DNA of 64,000 nt from Pisolithus tinctorius (GCA_024663395.1 JANFAH010000067.1:218132-282131), one strand, 5' to 3'. Positions 23,717-37,216 are shown, numbered from the stretch's first letter. Program-made: numbers and translations. Notes: generated from the letters alone by a model not told the origin.

Positions 23717-24451
23717 TGTCATAACCATGCATTCACTCTAGGTTCTTACTCACTCCACACCATCTTCCACCAGTCATTCACTCACTCCACACCAACTCTG
23801 CCCAACTTCTGTTGGTTATGAACCATCTCCACTCTGACTGTTGCCAGACTTGTGTTGCTCTTCTACTGGACCAAGTGGGCCATCCTCTGAGGAGTCATGT
23901 GACTACCTTCGGACTTCTCCCTGACAGCATGCAGTCAGGTACTCTGCAGCATGCACACCACATGGTCCAGTGCCTGGACTGTTTCCTTTTCTGGATGTTC
24001 TATGTTCCACATTCATATGTCCTCTGTCTACCCTTCATTCATCATCCAGGAAGTTTTTGCTTGAAAATTTCTGGGTCTCCATATGTCAGTTCCAATTCTG
24101 GTTACTGTACCTCTGTAGTAGTATAAAAGCATGTATCCTACTCCACCATTCCTCAGTATGAATATCAACTTAGTTCCTACTCCTTCTGTCTTCAACTTCT
24201 GCCTGTTGGAGTTATCTCCAACTCTCCGTCTGTACTCTCCCTCTGAAATACAAGGGCTGAGATCATGCAAGGGGGTAGCACATGAGCTAAACCTGATGCC
24301 CTCACTCTGCTCTGCCTTTGTCCCAGCAGACTTCATTCCTGCCAACACTCTGCTAGTTGGAGCTCTGTTCCTTTGTGTCAGACTTGCTTCTGAACCACTC
24401 TCTAGACCTTGTTAAGCATCGGAGTTGGTTGGAGTAGGCCCAGACTTGACA
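23717..24451 (+). mobile_element. Solo LTR, family 2, copy a
   Basis: 735 bases from TGTCATAACCATGCATTCAC to GGCCCAGACTTGACA. It is flanked by perfect ATCTG duplications (23,712-23,716 and 24,452-24,456). A TATA box (GTATAAAAGC, about 24,121) is present. It is inserted in the 51-base repeat of the tnp2 relic; the uninterrupted sister repeat at 24,893-24,933 reads CATCTGCCCAGG straight through, proving the empty site. Confidence 0.9.
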
Positions 24452-24483
24452 ATCTGCCCAGGTGGATTATGGGGAGAGCCAGG

Positions 24484-24877
24484 TGTTACAATATGTACCC
24501 TTTCCTCTTCCCTCCTTTTCCTTTTGTCTTATCTAATCTTTCCATCTTATCTTATCTCTCTGAACTTGGTCCAGTCTCCAGTCTAGGCCTTGCCTTGCTG
24601 CTACCTCATGCCTGCTTTCTAGCACATTCCACTCCACCATGATATCATTATGACATCACTATGATGTCACAGACCTCATGTATGCCTCACCATTACCACA
24701 TGTATCATACTATAAGTACTGTTGCTCAATCCCCAGACTAGCTCCAAGCTAGTTCATTTGGGTCTTTGAGATCTAAACTCACCTGCTTCTAAGCTTGTCT
24801 CCTCACCTTTCCTCTTACTTCTTCTTTTGGTTCTTGGTGCAAGCCTACAACAAACCCTGTTGTTAGGTCTCATCACA
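24484..24877 (+). mobile_element. Solo LTR, family 3 (copia-like)
   Basis: 394 bases from TGTTACAATATG to GTTAGGTCTCATCACA, flanked by perfect CCAGG duplications (24,479-24,483 and 24,878-24,882). TATA-like CTATAAGTAC near 24,711. Short length and the CAACAAACCCTGTTGTTAGG end suggest Ty1/copia, which is inference. It sits only 32 bases from the previous LTR in the same 51-base repeat unit. Confidence 0.85.
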
Positions 24878-25394
24878 CCAGGAGGGGGAAAGCATTTGTG
24901 CATCTGCCCAGGTAAATTATGGGGAGAGCCAGGAGGAGGAAAGTCTTTGTGCATCTCTTTAGGCATGCTATTGGGAGATGCAGGTAAAGGCAAATCCTCA
25001 TGCACCTGGAGAACTTGGTAGTCTTGATTTATAGGAACATAATGAATACATAAAATGAACTCAGCTCAAAGTCATCCTCATTGGAGAGAGATGCTTGGAG
25101 GAGTTGCAGTCACCATCAGGACCATTCTCAGAAAGACACTTGGAACCAGAAAGTCTATTACTTTCAACAAAGGCACAGAAGGTGTCAGAGCATCTTGCTA
25201 AATGAACATCTTGTTTTTCATCTTTGCCTGCATCACAAAAGTGATGCCACCAAGTAGCAAGGGTATTCAGAGGCTTCTGGGCACCCTTACAGTACTTCCT
25301 GCATGTACACCAATATACTTCACCTTCAAGATCTGGCACACATCAGGAAGCAAAAAAATGGTTTAAACCTGTTTAAACCCATCACTGACTGGTT

Positions 25395-25955
25395 GTGACT
25401 GCAATTCCATCATTCCCCATCCCTCTGATGTATCTGTGGTATGATATAAGTCAATGTGTATCAAGAGGAGGTTGTAACATTGTAGAGCCAGTGGAATGGA
25501 ATGAATTCAATGGAAAATTTTCATTGAAATCTTATAATCACAACAATTTGAGGAATCCAAACAAGAAAGTTTCAGTAGTGATTTCTATGGGGAACTATGC
25601 TCTAGCCTGGTTCAAGTCACTGCGTGCCATAAGCATAATTAAACATGTAAACTATGGTACATACAAATAGGTATCTACACTTATGTATGGATATGACAGG
25701 TTCTCACTGGGTCTCAGATCTCAGCATATTTGCCATATGTACAAGCTGCCGTACCATTTCACAAACATCCAAGGACCCAAGGATCTTGCAAGATATGGCC
25801 TGCATCTGCAAAACAACAAAATGAAATATGTGGTCAGCAAAGGTTTGACACCTTACAGATGCCCTTACAACCACAAGATGGAGGCTTGTGATTGGTGGAG
25901 ATCTTTTGGGATGACAGACCTCAGCATTTATGATTATGTTTCAGATCAGTACTAG
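25395..25955 (+). other. Uncharacterised frames downstream of the Plavaka relic
   Basis: Two plus frames, 25,395-25,670 and 25,683-25,955 (ending MTDLSIYDYVSDQY), are protein-like in composition but match no family I know. They end about 50 bases before the Plavaka stop on the opposite strand and could be the tail of another nested element. Confidence 0.25.
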
Positions 25956-26002
25956 TGATTAGGCAGATAAGGCAGGGAATGCATTGATTCAAGTAATAAT
26001 AA

Positions 26003-29000
26003 CTACAGATACTCTGCTATGGTGCAATACCATTCCTTATCTGAGTAGTTATTAAGGTAGAATTTGTTGTACACCTCAAGTGATGTAGTGGAGGTAACAT
26101 TACAGTCAAGTCTTGTCCCGTTGTGAGTCAAAGTGTGGAAAGGTGGTTATAACCAACCAAAACCAACACAAAAGACAAATGATGTGTGAGTGGTGGTGTG
26201 CCTCCACAGAACCTGGACTGCAGAAAAATCTAAGAGGGGGAAACTTCAATGGCAGGTGCTCCTAGTGCAAGTTGATGACAAGTTATGCAGGAGAAGACAA
26301 GCAAGTGATGATTGGATGGGGGATGCTGAACAGAGTGAAGGTGTTCAGCCAAAAGGACTTGGGATGAAGGACTTTGATAAGACATGCTACTGGCACAAGT
26401 CGATGATGAGTTATGCAGGAGTGGATGGATGACTAAGCAAGACCGCTGACTAAGAGGAAGCTTCAGATGATGAAGGATGGCAGATAGACTCTTCTGAATG
26501 AGCCTCAACTACCAAGTATATGAATGATGACAGATAGACCCCTTTGTGGAGCCTCAACTGTCGACGATGAGATAGGCACTGAACTGACTGCTGAGTGAAT
26601 GGCTTCTGATTCACTTGTCGATTGCTTCTTGGTAGCTAAGTACATGGGGGTTTATATACTGTGGGGGGAGCACAGCTTGTGACAAACAAGGCACAAACAC
26701 TTGGTAAGTAATGAGTAAGGACTGAGTAATCATGATGAGTAAGTGAGAAATGAAAAGTAAGCAAGCAAAGAGGATTGGTAAGTATTGGCAATGAACGAGT
26801 CAAGGATAGTCAAAACATCACAGAATGAGTCAAATGGAGTCAGAAACTGAGTAAGCGCACTGATATCACATTAGGGGGTGGTGATGCAAGTTAGATCTCA
26901 GTGGAGACATCTCTAGATCCAAAGATGGCATGACAGATGGACAGTGTTTCCAGACATGGAAGTATTAATTCCAGAACTGAAGGGCATGAGTCAGGCATCA
27001 AAGGGGGCTAGGGCATTGGGGGTCTGTGGGGCAATGGGAGCATAAGCGATCATGTCTCCCACCCTTCCATCCTCTCAGTGAAGTTAACAAAAACTTCATG
27101 GACAGGGCTCTGATGGAGAAGGAGGAGAAGGGGGGATGCCTTCTGCTGGATCTTGCAGTAAAAAGGCAAGATGCACGTCATACTCATCATGAATGCGATC
27201 AGGGAGGCTGGAGAACAGTAGATTATACTGCAGCTGTCGCAATGTGGGAAGAATGATGGACAAGACCAGAATAAAGATGGTGCAGGGAGCAGGGAGGAAT
27301 GATCCATATGCTTCATCAAGAGGGGAGAGTGAAATGACCACATAAGACCTTTCTAACTGAGTGACAGACCTGAGGTGACCAAAGAACATCCTTCTGGAAG
27401 TCATACTGACAAGGCACTGACCAAGCTGCATGGGATGGGACAGGGCTGACAATGATGGGATGAACCAGGGGGCTTCAGGATGGAAGCTGGTGGGAATGCC
27501 TGGCAGATATACATAGCCACTGTCTCTGGCAAATGAGACAAGCGAGATGATTGATGAAGAGGTGGCCATGATTGATGGTCTTAGTGAAATGAGCATCTGA
27601 TGGATGGAGTGCTGTAGAAATGCATAGGGTGTGAGGATCCTCTCCAAATTTGGAAGGAAGAATTGTGGGGCTGAGCACTTTAAGCGAGTGTGAGAATGGA
27701 GTTGATATCTTTGGAAATGGCAGAGATACGACAAAAACCAGAATGCCATACATGGGTGCTAAAAACCTTTAATGCACACTTAACTTGCTTCCTCTTTTCT
27801 CTTTAGCACTGATGACTCATTCTTGTGCAAAGGATGACTGTTAATGTCCAGTAGTCTTTCTACGCATGAGGCCTTTAGTCTTCATCTGCATGGCATGGGC
27901 ATTGTGCACAACTCATTGACGAGTTAGGCAGAGTCAGCTGTAACCATGTCCACAACACCTTTGGTGTGTGACACCATACACAGGAATCAACTGCATGGAT
28001 GACATCTGTGATGGGTAAAATTTCCCCAACCTGTTGCTGTGATGATGGCATGTCGAAATATCTGCATCTCAGCCTGTACATCCTCAGTATCTCCTCTGGA
28101 AACTCAACAATATCAAAAAGCTCAATGTAAAGGAGGGGGGTATCAAAACATGGGTCTTGAATGGAGGCCTTCCAAGAGAACTTGAAGACAGTGCAAACTT
28201 GGACTATGCAGGGTACTAGTTGGAGAATCAGTATATATCCATGAAGCCTGATACAAAATACTCACCTGGACTGTCCATGTGTACCATAACAATGTCAGAA
28301 TAACCACAAGGGTATTTCTCAGAGGGAGGGAAAGCCTGCACTTGCTGGCTCAGCAAGACCTTGCATATCTTGAAACATGAGAGTAGCTGAAGGTGGAAAG
28401 TGTGCCAGAAATCAAAAAGGAATACAGTGGAGTTGTCAATAGAGATTGCGAGACCAGAGAGGTATATGTGAACATAGTGTTTGAAGTACAGCAGGAGGTA
28501 CATTTCATGTACCCATGCAAAAGTCTTGGTCTTGTACGTTGGCACAACATTTACATGGAGAGCAGCATGGGCATCATCAGAGACTATGCCCTTGAGGAAG
28601 TGATTGTGAATGAGACAAGAGCTGCTGAACTTCTGCTGGTCCTCAGGAGAGATGCAGGTGGTCCATTCAAGCATAGGGTTGATATCTATGACCTCATTGT
28701 ACTCATCATCTATGACATTGGAAAGGGAACATCCATGTTGATGCAATAGCACAAACAAACTGAACAGCCATGTGGTTTCTTCACAATCTAGGATCTGGAT
28801 GATTTGATGGGTAAAATCATGACATTGGCAAGTTGTCTTCTCAAAAGGGTTCTTGCAATGAGTGATGAGCAGTCACTCACTAACATCAGCCATGTATTGT
28901 ATCAAATTGCTGACATTCTGGACAGCTGATGTGAAACTGTGCATTAGCTCGAGTTTAGGAATTTTGAAGTGGTCCATCTGGCATGTGTTCAATGCAATAA

Positions 29001-30640
29001 TGCTCCCCTTGTATGTATGAAATTCTTGAAGCAAGTTGACCATATCAGCTAGGGAAGTGTCTGTGAAAATAGGTGCCTGCACTCTGTAAATGAAGTTGAT
29101 GATAGCATGGATGGCATGAACAGCATCTTGATCAGCAGGACCAGCAATGGATGCAATGATGGTCCGCTGCACATCTCTGTGCTCCTGGCAAGTCATTTGC
29201 TTAATGTGCAACACCCCCATGAAGAAGTGACAGGCACCAACATGTTTGTGTTGACTCCAATAATGGGAGTCAAGTTCATCTTTCCTGAGAAGTTCCTTGC
29301 ACCAATCCAGAATGTGGTCAAAAAAGAACTTGTGGAAGGTATGTAAAATTTCAGGGGTAAGAAAGACCACTGGATCAGCGAATCTCCAATTTCACCAATA
29401 TGGCTGGTGGACACCACTCAGCCCAACCAGTTTTGCTGCCTGTAAAAATTCTGGCACCTTCCATGGGTCGCAGTGCTGAGTATGACTGATTTCATGAATG
29501 GCTCATAGCATGTACATGGCAGTGCAGGGGACAAATGGTTGTGGATCACCAAAGTCTGCTTTAGTAGCCAATGTCACTGGGGATGAGCTCTGTGAGACAC
29601 AGTCTATCATCAATTGCTCTGGCAGGTTGGTGATGTGAGAAATAAGGGGTGTGAAACAGTACCATTGATAACTGGATGCATCCACCATGAACTTTCCATG
29701 AGATGCTGTGACCTTCAAGTTTGCACAGATGATGTCCATGCAATGGTGCCAAAGCCTGGCTTGCAGAACTGACATGAAATCAGAGTGAGTGGCAAATTGG
29801 GCAATAGGCATGTAAGTGATGCAGGTCCAAGCATGCATGGTCACTTTCATATGAATGTCAGCTTGTATATTCCCAATAGTCAAGAACAAAGGGTGCATTT
29901 CAAGGTTGCCAGTATGGCATGTTACTGGTGTTTTGTCCAAAGCAAGAATGATTGGGACAATGGTTGCTCCTGTTGGCAGCTGATCCTGATCAAACCTTTA
30001 GTCAGTTTTTATTTACATATAACGAATGTATGAGAATAACACCTGGATTTTGAACACTTCCCTTGATGTCATCCATTCACCATATTCATGGTCAGCACCA
30101 ACAAATACCTCATGTGGATCATAGGACATGTGGTTACAAAACACTGGATTGCCAAATAGTTCTTCAACAGTCTCAAGAGTGTCTTGCCAGAGCAGGTAGA
30201 CTGGATGGACTGTGACATAATTATCCATGTTGATCTTGGTACAATGCCATCTTGGTGCCCTTGGGAGAGCTTCCATCCATGCAAGGAGTTCTGAAGCATT
30301 TTTGAATGTTGGCCTCTCTTGCTCATTGAACTGAAAGCTTTGTTAGTAACAGCACATGAATGGTAGAATGACATACCCAATCAAGTTTCAGAAACCAAGT
30401 GATTTGTGCTTGGGTTAAATTGTCACAAAGAAACCTGGCCAACTCCCACTCTCCCTTGTCAAAAAATGGATAGTAGGAGTTTTGTTGACAACCTGCTTCA
30501 AATTCATCCTTTGCAAGCCATTCAAGCATGTTGAGTCCCTTCCCATAGATATAACTCAATTAAGGATGGAATTGTGCTGATTGATTTTCACCCTGCAAGG
30601 GAGCATGAAATGCAGGTGGATGAGGTAGTTGTATCTGTGG
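26003..30640 (-). pseudogene. Plavaka-type transposase, interrupted by R1-D
   Basis: Minus-strand pieces in order: YYPFFDKGEWELARFLCDNL (30,559-30,323); LPRAPRWHCTKINMDNY and HMSYDPHEVFVGADHEYGEW (30,276-30,013); DKTPVTCHTGNLEMHPLFLT, LWHHCMDIICANLK (29,940-29,503); LHKF-like ILHTFHKFFFDHILDWC, EHRDVQRTIIASIAG, PKLELMHSF (29,370-28,873); the C-terminal part (28,758-27,974) ends at ...IPVYG. R1-D then intervenes, and the last exon-like piece TRLDCNVTSTTSLEVYNKFY runs to a stop at 26,003. These are hallmark Plavaka motifs (KDZ-related DNA transposases of fungi). At least six frame breaks make it inactive. Confidence 0.75.
26122..27973 (-). mobile_element. R1 repeat copy D (full length)
   Basis: 1,852 bases with intact TATA (26,651-26,658, minus strand). 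It is inserted in the Plavaka gene between VYG and TRLD. On the minus strand the flanks are ATGG on one side and ACGG on the other, followed by GACAAG; a 4-base duplication differing by one C/T transition at a CpG. Excision in mind restores the Plavaka frame. Confidence 0.75.
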
Positions 30641-30906
30641 ATGGGAGTCATTCTGTAAATGAGTCCAAATGGCCTCAATGGAGGGCAACATGGCAGAACA
30701 CAGGGGACATTTGAGGCTTGATGGTATGGTTAGCATTCAAATTTCAAGAGGTTCAGAAGTATTGGAGTACTTACTTTTCTTCCTGATAGAAAGGATGCAC
30801 ATCTTCAAAGTCATCCTGCATTTTTCTAATATGTATGATGCATCCTTCAGAGCTCACACAAAAATTTGCCTAAGTCCTTCAAACTCTGCTTCACTTCACT
30901 GACTGC

Positions 30907-31730
30907 ATGCTGCATGGAACCCTGTGGACTTGGAGCTTGGTCATTGAACATCAAATTGCAATGCTTGCTGAAGCTACAACATCCCCTGGCAGTCCTGCTA
31001 GCTCTGCAACTTGCTTGGATTCTCCATCTTCTGAAAATATAGAGTCAACTTCCAAAGGCAAAGGTGCCTTTGGGAAATGTGCCACATATGGCCCCAGTAT
31101 GCAATACAAGCCTTATCAGAAACCTCATGCATCAGAACTCTCCAAGTGATGCCTCTACCCAGATTTCCTCATGAGCTGCATTGGCTCATCTTGTAATACT
31201 TCATCTGAATTCACCCCTCAGGAGGTAAGTTCATCATTATACTCCTAACTCTATACTGATAACATTTGAAGATGAAAGAACTTTTTATATGTGGAGTCAA
31301 ACCTCTTCCAGACAACATCCTCACCAACATGGTCATGGAAAAGTATGCTAATTCAGAAAGAAGCCACCACCAACTTATCCTTGCAACCTGGCACCTCAAG
31401 GGTATGAAACACAGAGTTCAGACTCTTGATCAGGTGCAGAACCATCTAGAGGAGAATCAGTTGCTCAGTGAGGATGAACTTGAATTTTGGTTGGGAATGT
31501 ATTCTGACCATGGTCTTCCTCAGCTTCAAGAGGATGAGTTGTTCTATGGTTGGCTGATGAACCATGAGGCACATTTACACAGGAGCAAAGATGAAGAATT
31601 GATGTTATTGGAGAAGGAGTTGGATGCCCATGGATTTGCCAAAGGGGTAGGATGTGCTGCCAATGGCAAAGGCCACAGCAAACAAGGCAAGTCCAAAGCT
31701 GGGTCTGACTCAGAGTCACAGGCAATGTAG
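30907..31730 (+). pseudogene. Uncharacterised element gene, two exon-like pieces
   Basis: The first frame (30,907-31,149) is Ser/Pro-rich. A GTAAGTTC...CTAAC...GAAG interval (31,226-31,270) looks like an intron, and the second frame (31,266-31,730) reads MKELFICGVKPLPDNIL, EDELFYGWLMNHEAHL, EKELDAHGFAKGVG and a basic Gly/Lys tail. It is protein-like with a plausible intron, but of no family I know. It lies head to head with the Plavaka relic and just upstream of a second unknown gene on the same strand. Confidence 0.4.
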
Positions 31731-32010
31731 CCTGTAAGTCCAATCTCATGTTTCTGTCATTCTGTAGTACTGATAATATTATGGAGTATTTCAGCTTCAT
31801 TTACTACTTGCTGCCTCCCCTCCCCATTATCATTTTACTCATTACCCCCTCCCCCTCGCTTCCCACTGCAAATATGTAAATTGTCTTTGCACAGCCATCT
31901 GTTGTGAAATTAGGGATATGATTATCAATTGATTTTGTTATCATTGATCAGTACTCAGTTTTCATGTGGTGCTACAGCAGTGTGAAAAACACTCTTGGAC
32001 TACAATTGCA

Positions 32011-34260
32011 ATGTCTGCTGCAGGCCATCACCAGCAACTTGCCAACCCATGGGTAAGCCACCCAGTCAATGCAAACTTGTTGGTACTAATCAATTTCACA
32101 GGCACCTGCAAGGCCTCCAAGGGGTGGTGATCTAAACCCATGTTTGCTGCCCAGCACATCACAAGTCAGAATTCCAGATGAGCAACCAGAAAATCCTCAC
32201 CACATCAACATCGCTATCAATTCACAAATGCAGCAAGAAATACTTCTACAATGTAGTGAAGACATCCTTTTCTGGGTATCTCCTCAACAATCCTTCAGTA
32301 CTAGTGCACCCATCTCACCCTCTGGTGACACCTTCCATGTTAACAACTTTGCCCTACCTGGTGTCCACTCAATCAGGCAACATCATCCAAGTCAGCTTCA
32401 AAATGCCTATCAACTCTCTGGCAGGACACCATCTGCCCTTTCCAACTATGGTAGTGCATGGGTTGCACCATACACACTCCCTGGTGTGCAATTTGTCCCT
32501 GCATTTGCACCACTGAGAGAGAATGAAACAATATGGGGACTCCAAGTCACTGGTGGTGTCTTCTGCCCTGGGACAGATACAATGGTGACCAGTCAATGCC
32601 CTTCTTGACAGTTACCATCTCTTTTGATTTCCAGCATTCATAGTTTGGCACCAGTCAATACCCAGCCCCTCACACCACAAACCCCATCGAATCCCACCAT
32701 CACAGATGATCAACAGCCTACCAAGGGTCAAATCAAACAAATCAATGAGTTGGTGAGGGATGCAATGAGACACAAAGTCCTCACTCAGGACACACTTCCT
32801 TCAAGAGCAGACAACCTTCAGATGGCACATGAGGCTCCCCAAGAGTCTGCACAAACAGTCATTGGTATGTTTTTTTTTTGCTCCACATATCAACTTATTA
32901 ATCTACAGGTGTTATTGCTAATGCATGGTATACCAACAACAAAAGCTGCTACACAAAATCACTCATGGGAATTGCTGTTATGATCTGTTCAATGTTTAAA
33001 CAAGCTGCCCAATCTCTTGTTCATGTATGCTACCAGTTGCAACCTGACCTCCAAGGTGAAGACCTTACTGCAGAAACCACATGAAAGTGAGAAGAGATAC
33101 CTCGACTCCTGTATGGTAACAATTTCCTCCACAAATATGTGGTATTATCTCTTATACTTCTCCACATCCTTTGTCAACTCATTTTCCACACAGGCCAGTG
33201 CTACCCACTATCTTCAGCACAATGCAATTATAAATCTAATTCTTGACATTGTTTGGCTGGGTGGGTTGCGATATTACATTGACAACTCAACAAGTAGTTT
33301 TGTCCACATCTTTTCCCTCACAGCAGCAGCAGTTCACTCATCATTGATGGAACTGTCATGACTATGCATTCATCCTAAGTCCCCACTCACTCCACACCCC
33401 TTTCCACCAGTCGTTCACTCACTCTGTGCCAACTCCACCCATCCCCTGACATTTATAAGTCATCTCTGCTCCAACTGCTGTCAGACTTGTACTGTTCCCC
33501 TACCAGACTGCATGGACCACTCTCTGGGGAGTCATGTGACTGCCCTTTGGACTTCTCCCTGACAGTGCATGATCAGGTACTCTGCAGCACATGCACTGCA
33601 TGGTCCAGCACCTGGACTGTTCCCTTTTTGGGGTGTTCTGTGTTACCCATTCATATGTCCTCTGTCTACCCTTCATTTGTTGTCTAGGAAGTTTTACTTG
33701 AAAATTTATGAGTCTCCATATGTCAGTTCTGATTCCAATTACTGTACCTCCATAGTAATATAAAGGCATGTATCATACTCTGCTGTTCTTCAGTATGAAT
33801 ATCAACTTAGTTCCTACTCCTTCTGTCTCCATCTTCTGCCTGTCAGAGTTACCTCTGACTTTCTATCTGTGCTCTCCCTCTGAAATACAAGGGCTGAGAT
33901 CATGCAAGGGGGTAGCACACAAGCTAAACCCAATGCCCTCACTCTGCTCCACCTTTGTCTCGGTGGACTTTGTTTTCTGCCAACACTCTGCCAGTCAGAG
34001 TTCTGTCCTTTTGAGTCAGAATTGCTTCCAAACCTCTCTCCAGACCTTATATAGTGTTGAAGTTGGTTGGAGTAGGCCCAGACTTGACAGAACACCAAGA
34101 TGGAACATACAAGGCCACCAAATTTTCTTCACAGTTATTCTGCAAAATTTACTCAAATTACATACACTATATTAGTCAAGATATGAGTTCCTTCATAGAA
34201 TACATTAGGCCACTGGTCTTCCAGCAGGGAGAATTGTTGATTACTCCAAGTTCTACATAG
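32011..34260 (+). pseudogene. Uncharacterised multi-exon element gene, split by a solo LTR
   Basis: ATG at 32,011 (MSAAGHHQQLANPW); intron 32,055-32,101 with a TACTAAT branch; then ARPPRGGDLNPCLLPSTSQV, a long Ser/Pro-rich stretch, KGQIKQINELVRDAMRHKVL, ESAQTVIG; intron with 3' end near 32,907; VIANAWYTNNKSCYTKSL, MICSMFKQAAQSLV and further helices. The family LTR 33,354-34,089 interrupts at ...IIDG(T); sequence resuming at 34,090 gives EYIRPLVFQQGELL to a stop at 34,260. Helical C-terminal part recalls DUF6532-type fungal proteins, but this is a guess. Stops and frame changes are present. It is the last element-like gene before the compartment boundary. Confidence 0.4.
33354..34089 (+). mobile_element. 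Solo LTR, family 2, copy b
   Basis: 736 bases from TGTCATGACTATGCATTC to GGCCCAGACTTGACA, the same family as 23,717-24,451. Direct flanks are GAAC (33,350-33,353 and 34,090-34,093), a 4-base duplication, whereas copy a has five. TATA-like AATATAAAGG near 33,757. Confidence 0.85.
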
Positions 34261-34897
34261 ATACATAGCTGTGTACTAGTAGACACAATGATACAATAAG
34301 ATTGTGCTTGATCTCTCCCCGATCTGTTGGAATTCTGGTTTGCGAAAAAATATACCCATAAAAGGACCTTGGGTAATCTAAACCTGACCTATACCGAATC
34401 AGTCTGCTCGACGAGCACTCGTCGAGCGCTTAGTTTTGTAGATGGGCCTGAGGCTTCGAAACCTTCTAGTAGCATGCTTCTCCTAGCACTCGGTCTTGCC
34501 AGGCCGCACATCCGGATGAACGCTTGTCGTTGGGATATACAGTCGACCACACATGGTGGCACTGGGAAGTGTGTGGTGCCAGTTGCCACCAGACACTTGG
34601 CACTCGTGCATTGATCGTTCTAAGACTTACAGTAAACTTCTCCATTACATCCAAATCACGCCTGTGAAAAAAAAAAACATGTTTGGTTGATTCATAATCG
34701 GCCGCAAGGATGAGGATTGAGGCCGAGGGCAGAACTTGCTCAGTCAGTCATGTATTCATATCTGCGCACAATATAATGTAGACCCCGATCGAGCAACATT
34801 CAAATTTTGGGTAGTTCGGTTCCCACTGCTTCTCAGAATCTCACCGCCGCACCTGTGCAAGGATTTCACTGTCAACGAGACGAGTGGACTCGCAGTT

Positions 34898-37216
34898 ATG
34901 TCTGAGGCCCCAGTAAAAGACGATACTATCGTACCGCATCCCGACGTACCTCCCTATGGACGAACGAACCCAATCACTGGTCCACCTTTCGATCTCTACG
35001 AAAATGAATACGTCGATCTGGTATACCATGCGAAAGCTCAGATCTTGAACCGTTCGATTCAGGACATTGGAATGGGCAAGTACCAGGTAAGAGTACCTCC
35101 GTCGTGTGCATGTTTACCTGACTTAGCAACTGGGTCTGTAAGTGGGGTCTGTTTGTGGTTGCCGGTTTCGGGTGGTTTGCGTGGGTCTTCCGTTAATCGG
35201 CTGTTCTGTCCTGCTGCTCATGTAAATGATTTTGCACACAGTGACAGTGCCTGGCCTGTGAGTTTCATAGCGCTGAATCAGATGGTGCAACCCACTGAAT
35301 CATCAGTCAATCAGTCAATGAGCGGACTTATACTGACACCCGCGGTGAACGAATTCCAGTTCAACGGTCCTTTCCTATCTTTGGCGTCAAATATCGGGCT
35401 GTTCTTTGGCGGTCTCATCTGGGGGCTTGGGTGCGATATCTGGGGAAGGAGGTCTGTTTAGTCATATGTTTTCGCTTCGCTGCGCTTCTGCGAACAATAC
35501 TGACATCATCTCACAGATGGTCGTTCAACTTGACGCTACTCATTGCGGGCATATTTGGTGTAGTTGCTGGAGGATCACCTAGCTTCGTTGCTCTCGCAGT
35601 TTTCATGTCATTCGTCAGCATTGGAGTCGGCGGTATGGATTCTGTGGATTTGATTCTTGACCTCCTATGAAGCCTTCTGTGACAGGTAACATGCCCGTTG
35701 ACGCCGCCGTATTCTTGGGTAAGGATGTCCAGCTTTTCCTTTGAAATGCACCTCTCATACTTTGTCAGACTTCGTCCCAGGCTCACATCAATACTTGTTA
35801 ACCATCCTTTCTATCTGGTGGTGCCTCGGACAACTTCTGGCAAGCCTTGTAAGGCCACTTTCATGCCTTCCCCATTCTTGGCAGCTTACCGAGCAACAAA
35901 GATCGCATGGCCTCTTATTGCGGGTTACAGCTGCTCTTCGTCCGCTGATTGTGATAGATCTGATAACATGGGCTGGCGTTATCTCTTATTTGTCCTGGGT
36001 GGACTGACCCTTTTCCTCTGGGGTATCCGGTTTTTCGTGTTCAACTTGCTAGAGAGTCCGCGATTCCTCTCTGGTATCGGGAAGGACGCGGAAGCTGTGG
36101 ATGTCATCCGCAAACTTGCTGAATGTAATGGAAAGCCAAACCCACTTACCGTCGAGGAACTTGAAGCCCCAGGCAAGATCCGTGGGCGTGACGTTTTTGG
36201 TTCTACTGGTAGGCGCAGAATCCTCAGCGAAGGCTCGGGCTTCGCCATAGATCATATCAGGGCCTTGTTTGCCACACCTAAGATGGCGTGGTCGACTAGT
36301 CTGTTAATTGTGGTGTGGGGTGAGCAGCGCCTTGCGTGAGCTGGTGCACAGGTACGTTGCTGACACACCACCCTAGGTGTTATCGGTCTTGCATCTACCT
36401 TGTACAATAACTTCCTGCCATACATGTGGGTTTGTTTGTCAATCTAGCTCTTTGGTGATGGATGGATTTATATATTGCAGCCTCACCACTCGCGGTGTCA
36501 CATTTGGAGATGGCTCGCTCTACATCACGTATCGTAATGTACGCATCCCAAAGTCACCCTCACTCAAATATCTTACCCCTCGCCGTGGCCTTATAGCAGG
36601 TGATCCTTAGTGCCGTCGGTATTCCTGCAGCCCTCCTCGCTGGTTGGGCCGTGGAGGTTCCCTACGTCGGGCGCAAGGGTACCCTTGCAATCGCTGCAGG
36701 CGAGTAATACAAAACTCGTTTCGCATGACATTACTCAACGACTCCTCGCGAAATAAAGGGCTAACTGGCACCTTCCTCTTCGCGAGTACCACATCCCGGA
36801 CGTCAAACGAGCTTCTGGGATGGAATTGCGGTTACGCGTTGTTCAGTAATGTGAGTTTTTTTTCCTGCTTATGATCCTGTCGCATATGTGCCTCTGCGCT
36901 GATTACGGGGTTAATACGCAGATTATGTATGGCGTACTGTATGCGATTTCATCTGAGATCTTCCCGGCCATACACCGTGGGACAGGGAATTGCTTGACCT
37001 CCACCGCTAAAGGCGTATTCGGGATTATGGTAAGTTGCTTTACCATCATCATTTGTCTGTCACCTGTGCTGAAAATCGTGGTAGGCCCCCATTATCGCGT
37101 TGTACGCTAACTTGTCGACAGCCGTACCTGTTTACGTCGCTGGCAGTCTGCTGTTGTTCGCTGGTTTCGTAGTCCTCTTGCTTCCATATGAGCCCCGAGG
37201 TAAGGTCTCCATCTAG
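34898..37216 (+). CDS. MFS transporter, SVOP/SV2-like (organic solute or sugar-type)
   Basis: Complete gene of about 14 exons, roughly 520 residues. ATG 34,898 (MSEAPVKDDT) was chosen because it opens exon 1, which ends KYQ at 35,086. Introns of 45-70 bases join cleanly: WGLFVVAGFGWFAD, GLILTPAVNEF, GLGCDIWGRRW, NMPVDAAVFLDFVPGSHQY, SIWWCLGQLLASL, MGWRYLLFVLGG, the cytoplasmic ESPRFL region, and late helices VILSAVGIPAALLAGW and YGVLYAISSEIFPAIHRGTG, ending LPYEPRGKVSI. GRR after TM2 and the acidic PVD motif fit this MFS clade; the substrate is unknown. One intron (from 36,701) appears to use a GC donor (GCGAGT). It should act in the plasma or an internal membrane. No frame breaks. It begins only 0.6 kb from the repeat compartment. 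Confidence 0.85.

Larger units (their letters stand above)
23338..25339 (-). pseudogene. tnp2 transposase N-terminal region, broken by two solo LTRs
   Basis: Minus-strand order: a Cys-rich start VYWCTCRKYCKGAQKPL with ATWWHHF (25,339-25,061); a 51-base tandem repeat reading MHKDFPPPGSPHNLPGQ (about 25,000-24,880); then, beyond two inserted LTRs, DFIQCIWNASLGDGMGLGG, PCQKLAIQIFMSLEH, SSESAYEKI and SELPSFYQVKHLL (23,605-23,342). This is the usual arrangement of basidiomycete tnp2 proteins upstream of the MCxNSC and ADGPGL motifs. It stops at R1 sequence at 23,337. The coding frame is cut by both LTRs and by truncation. Confidence 0.6.
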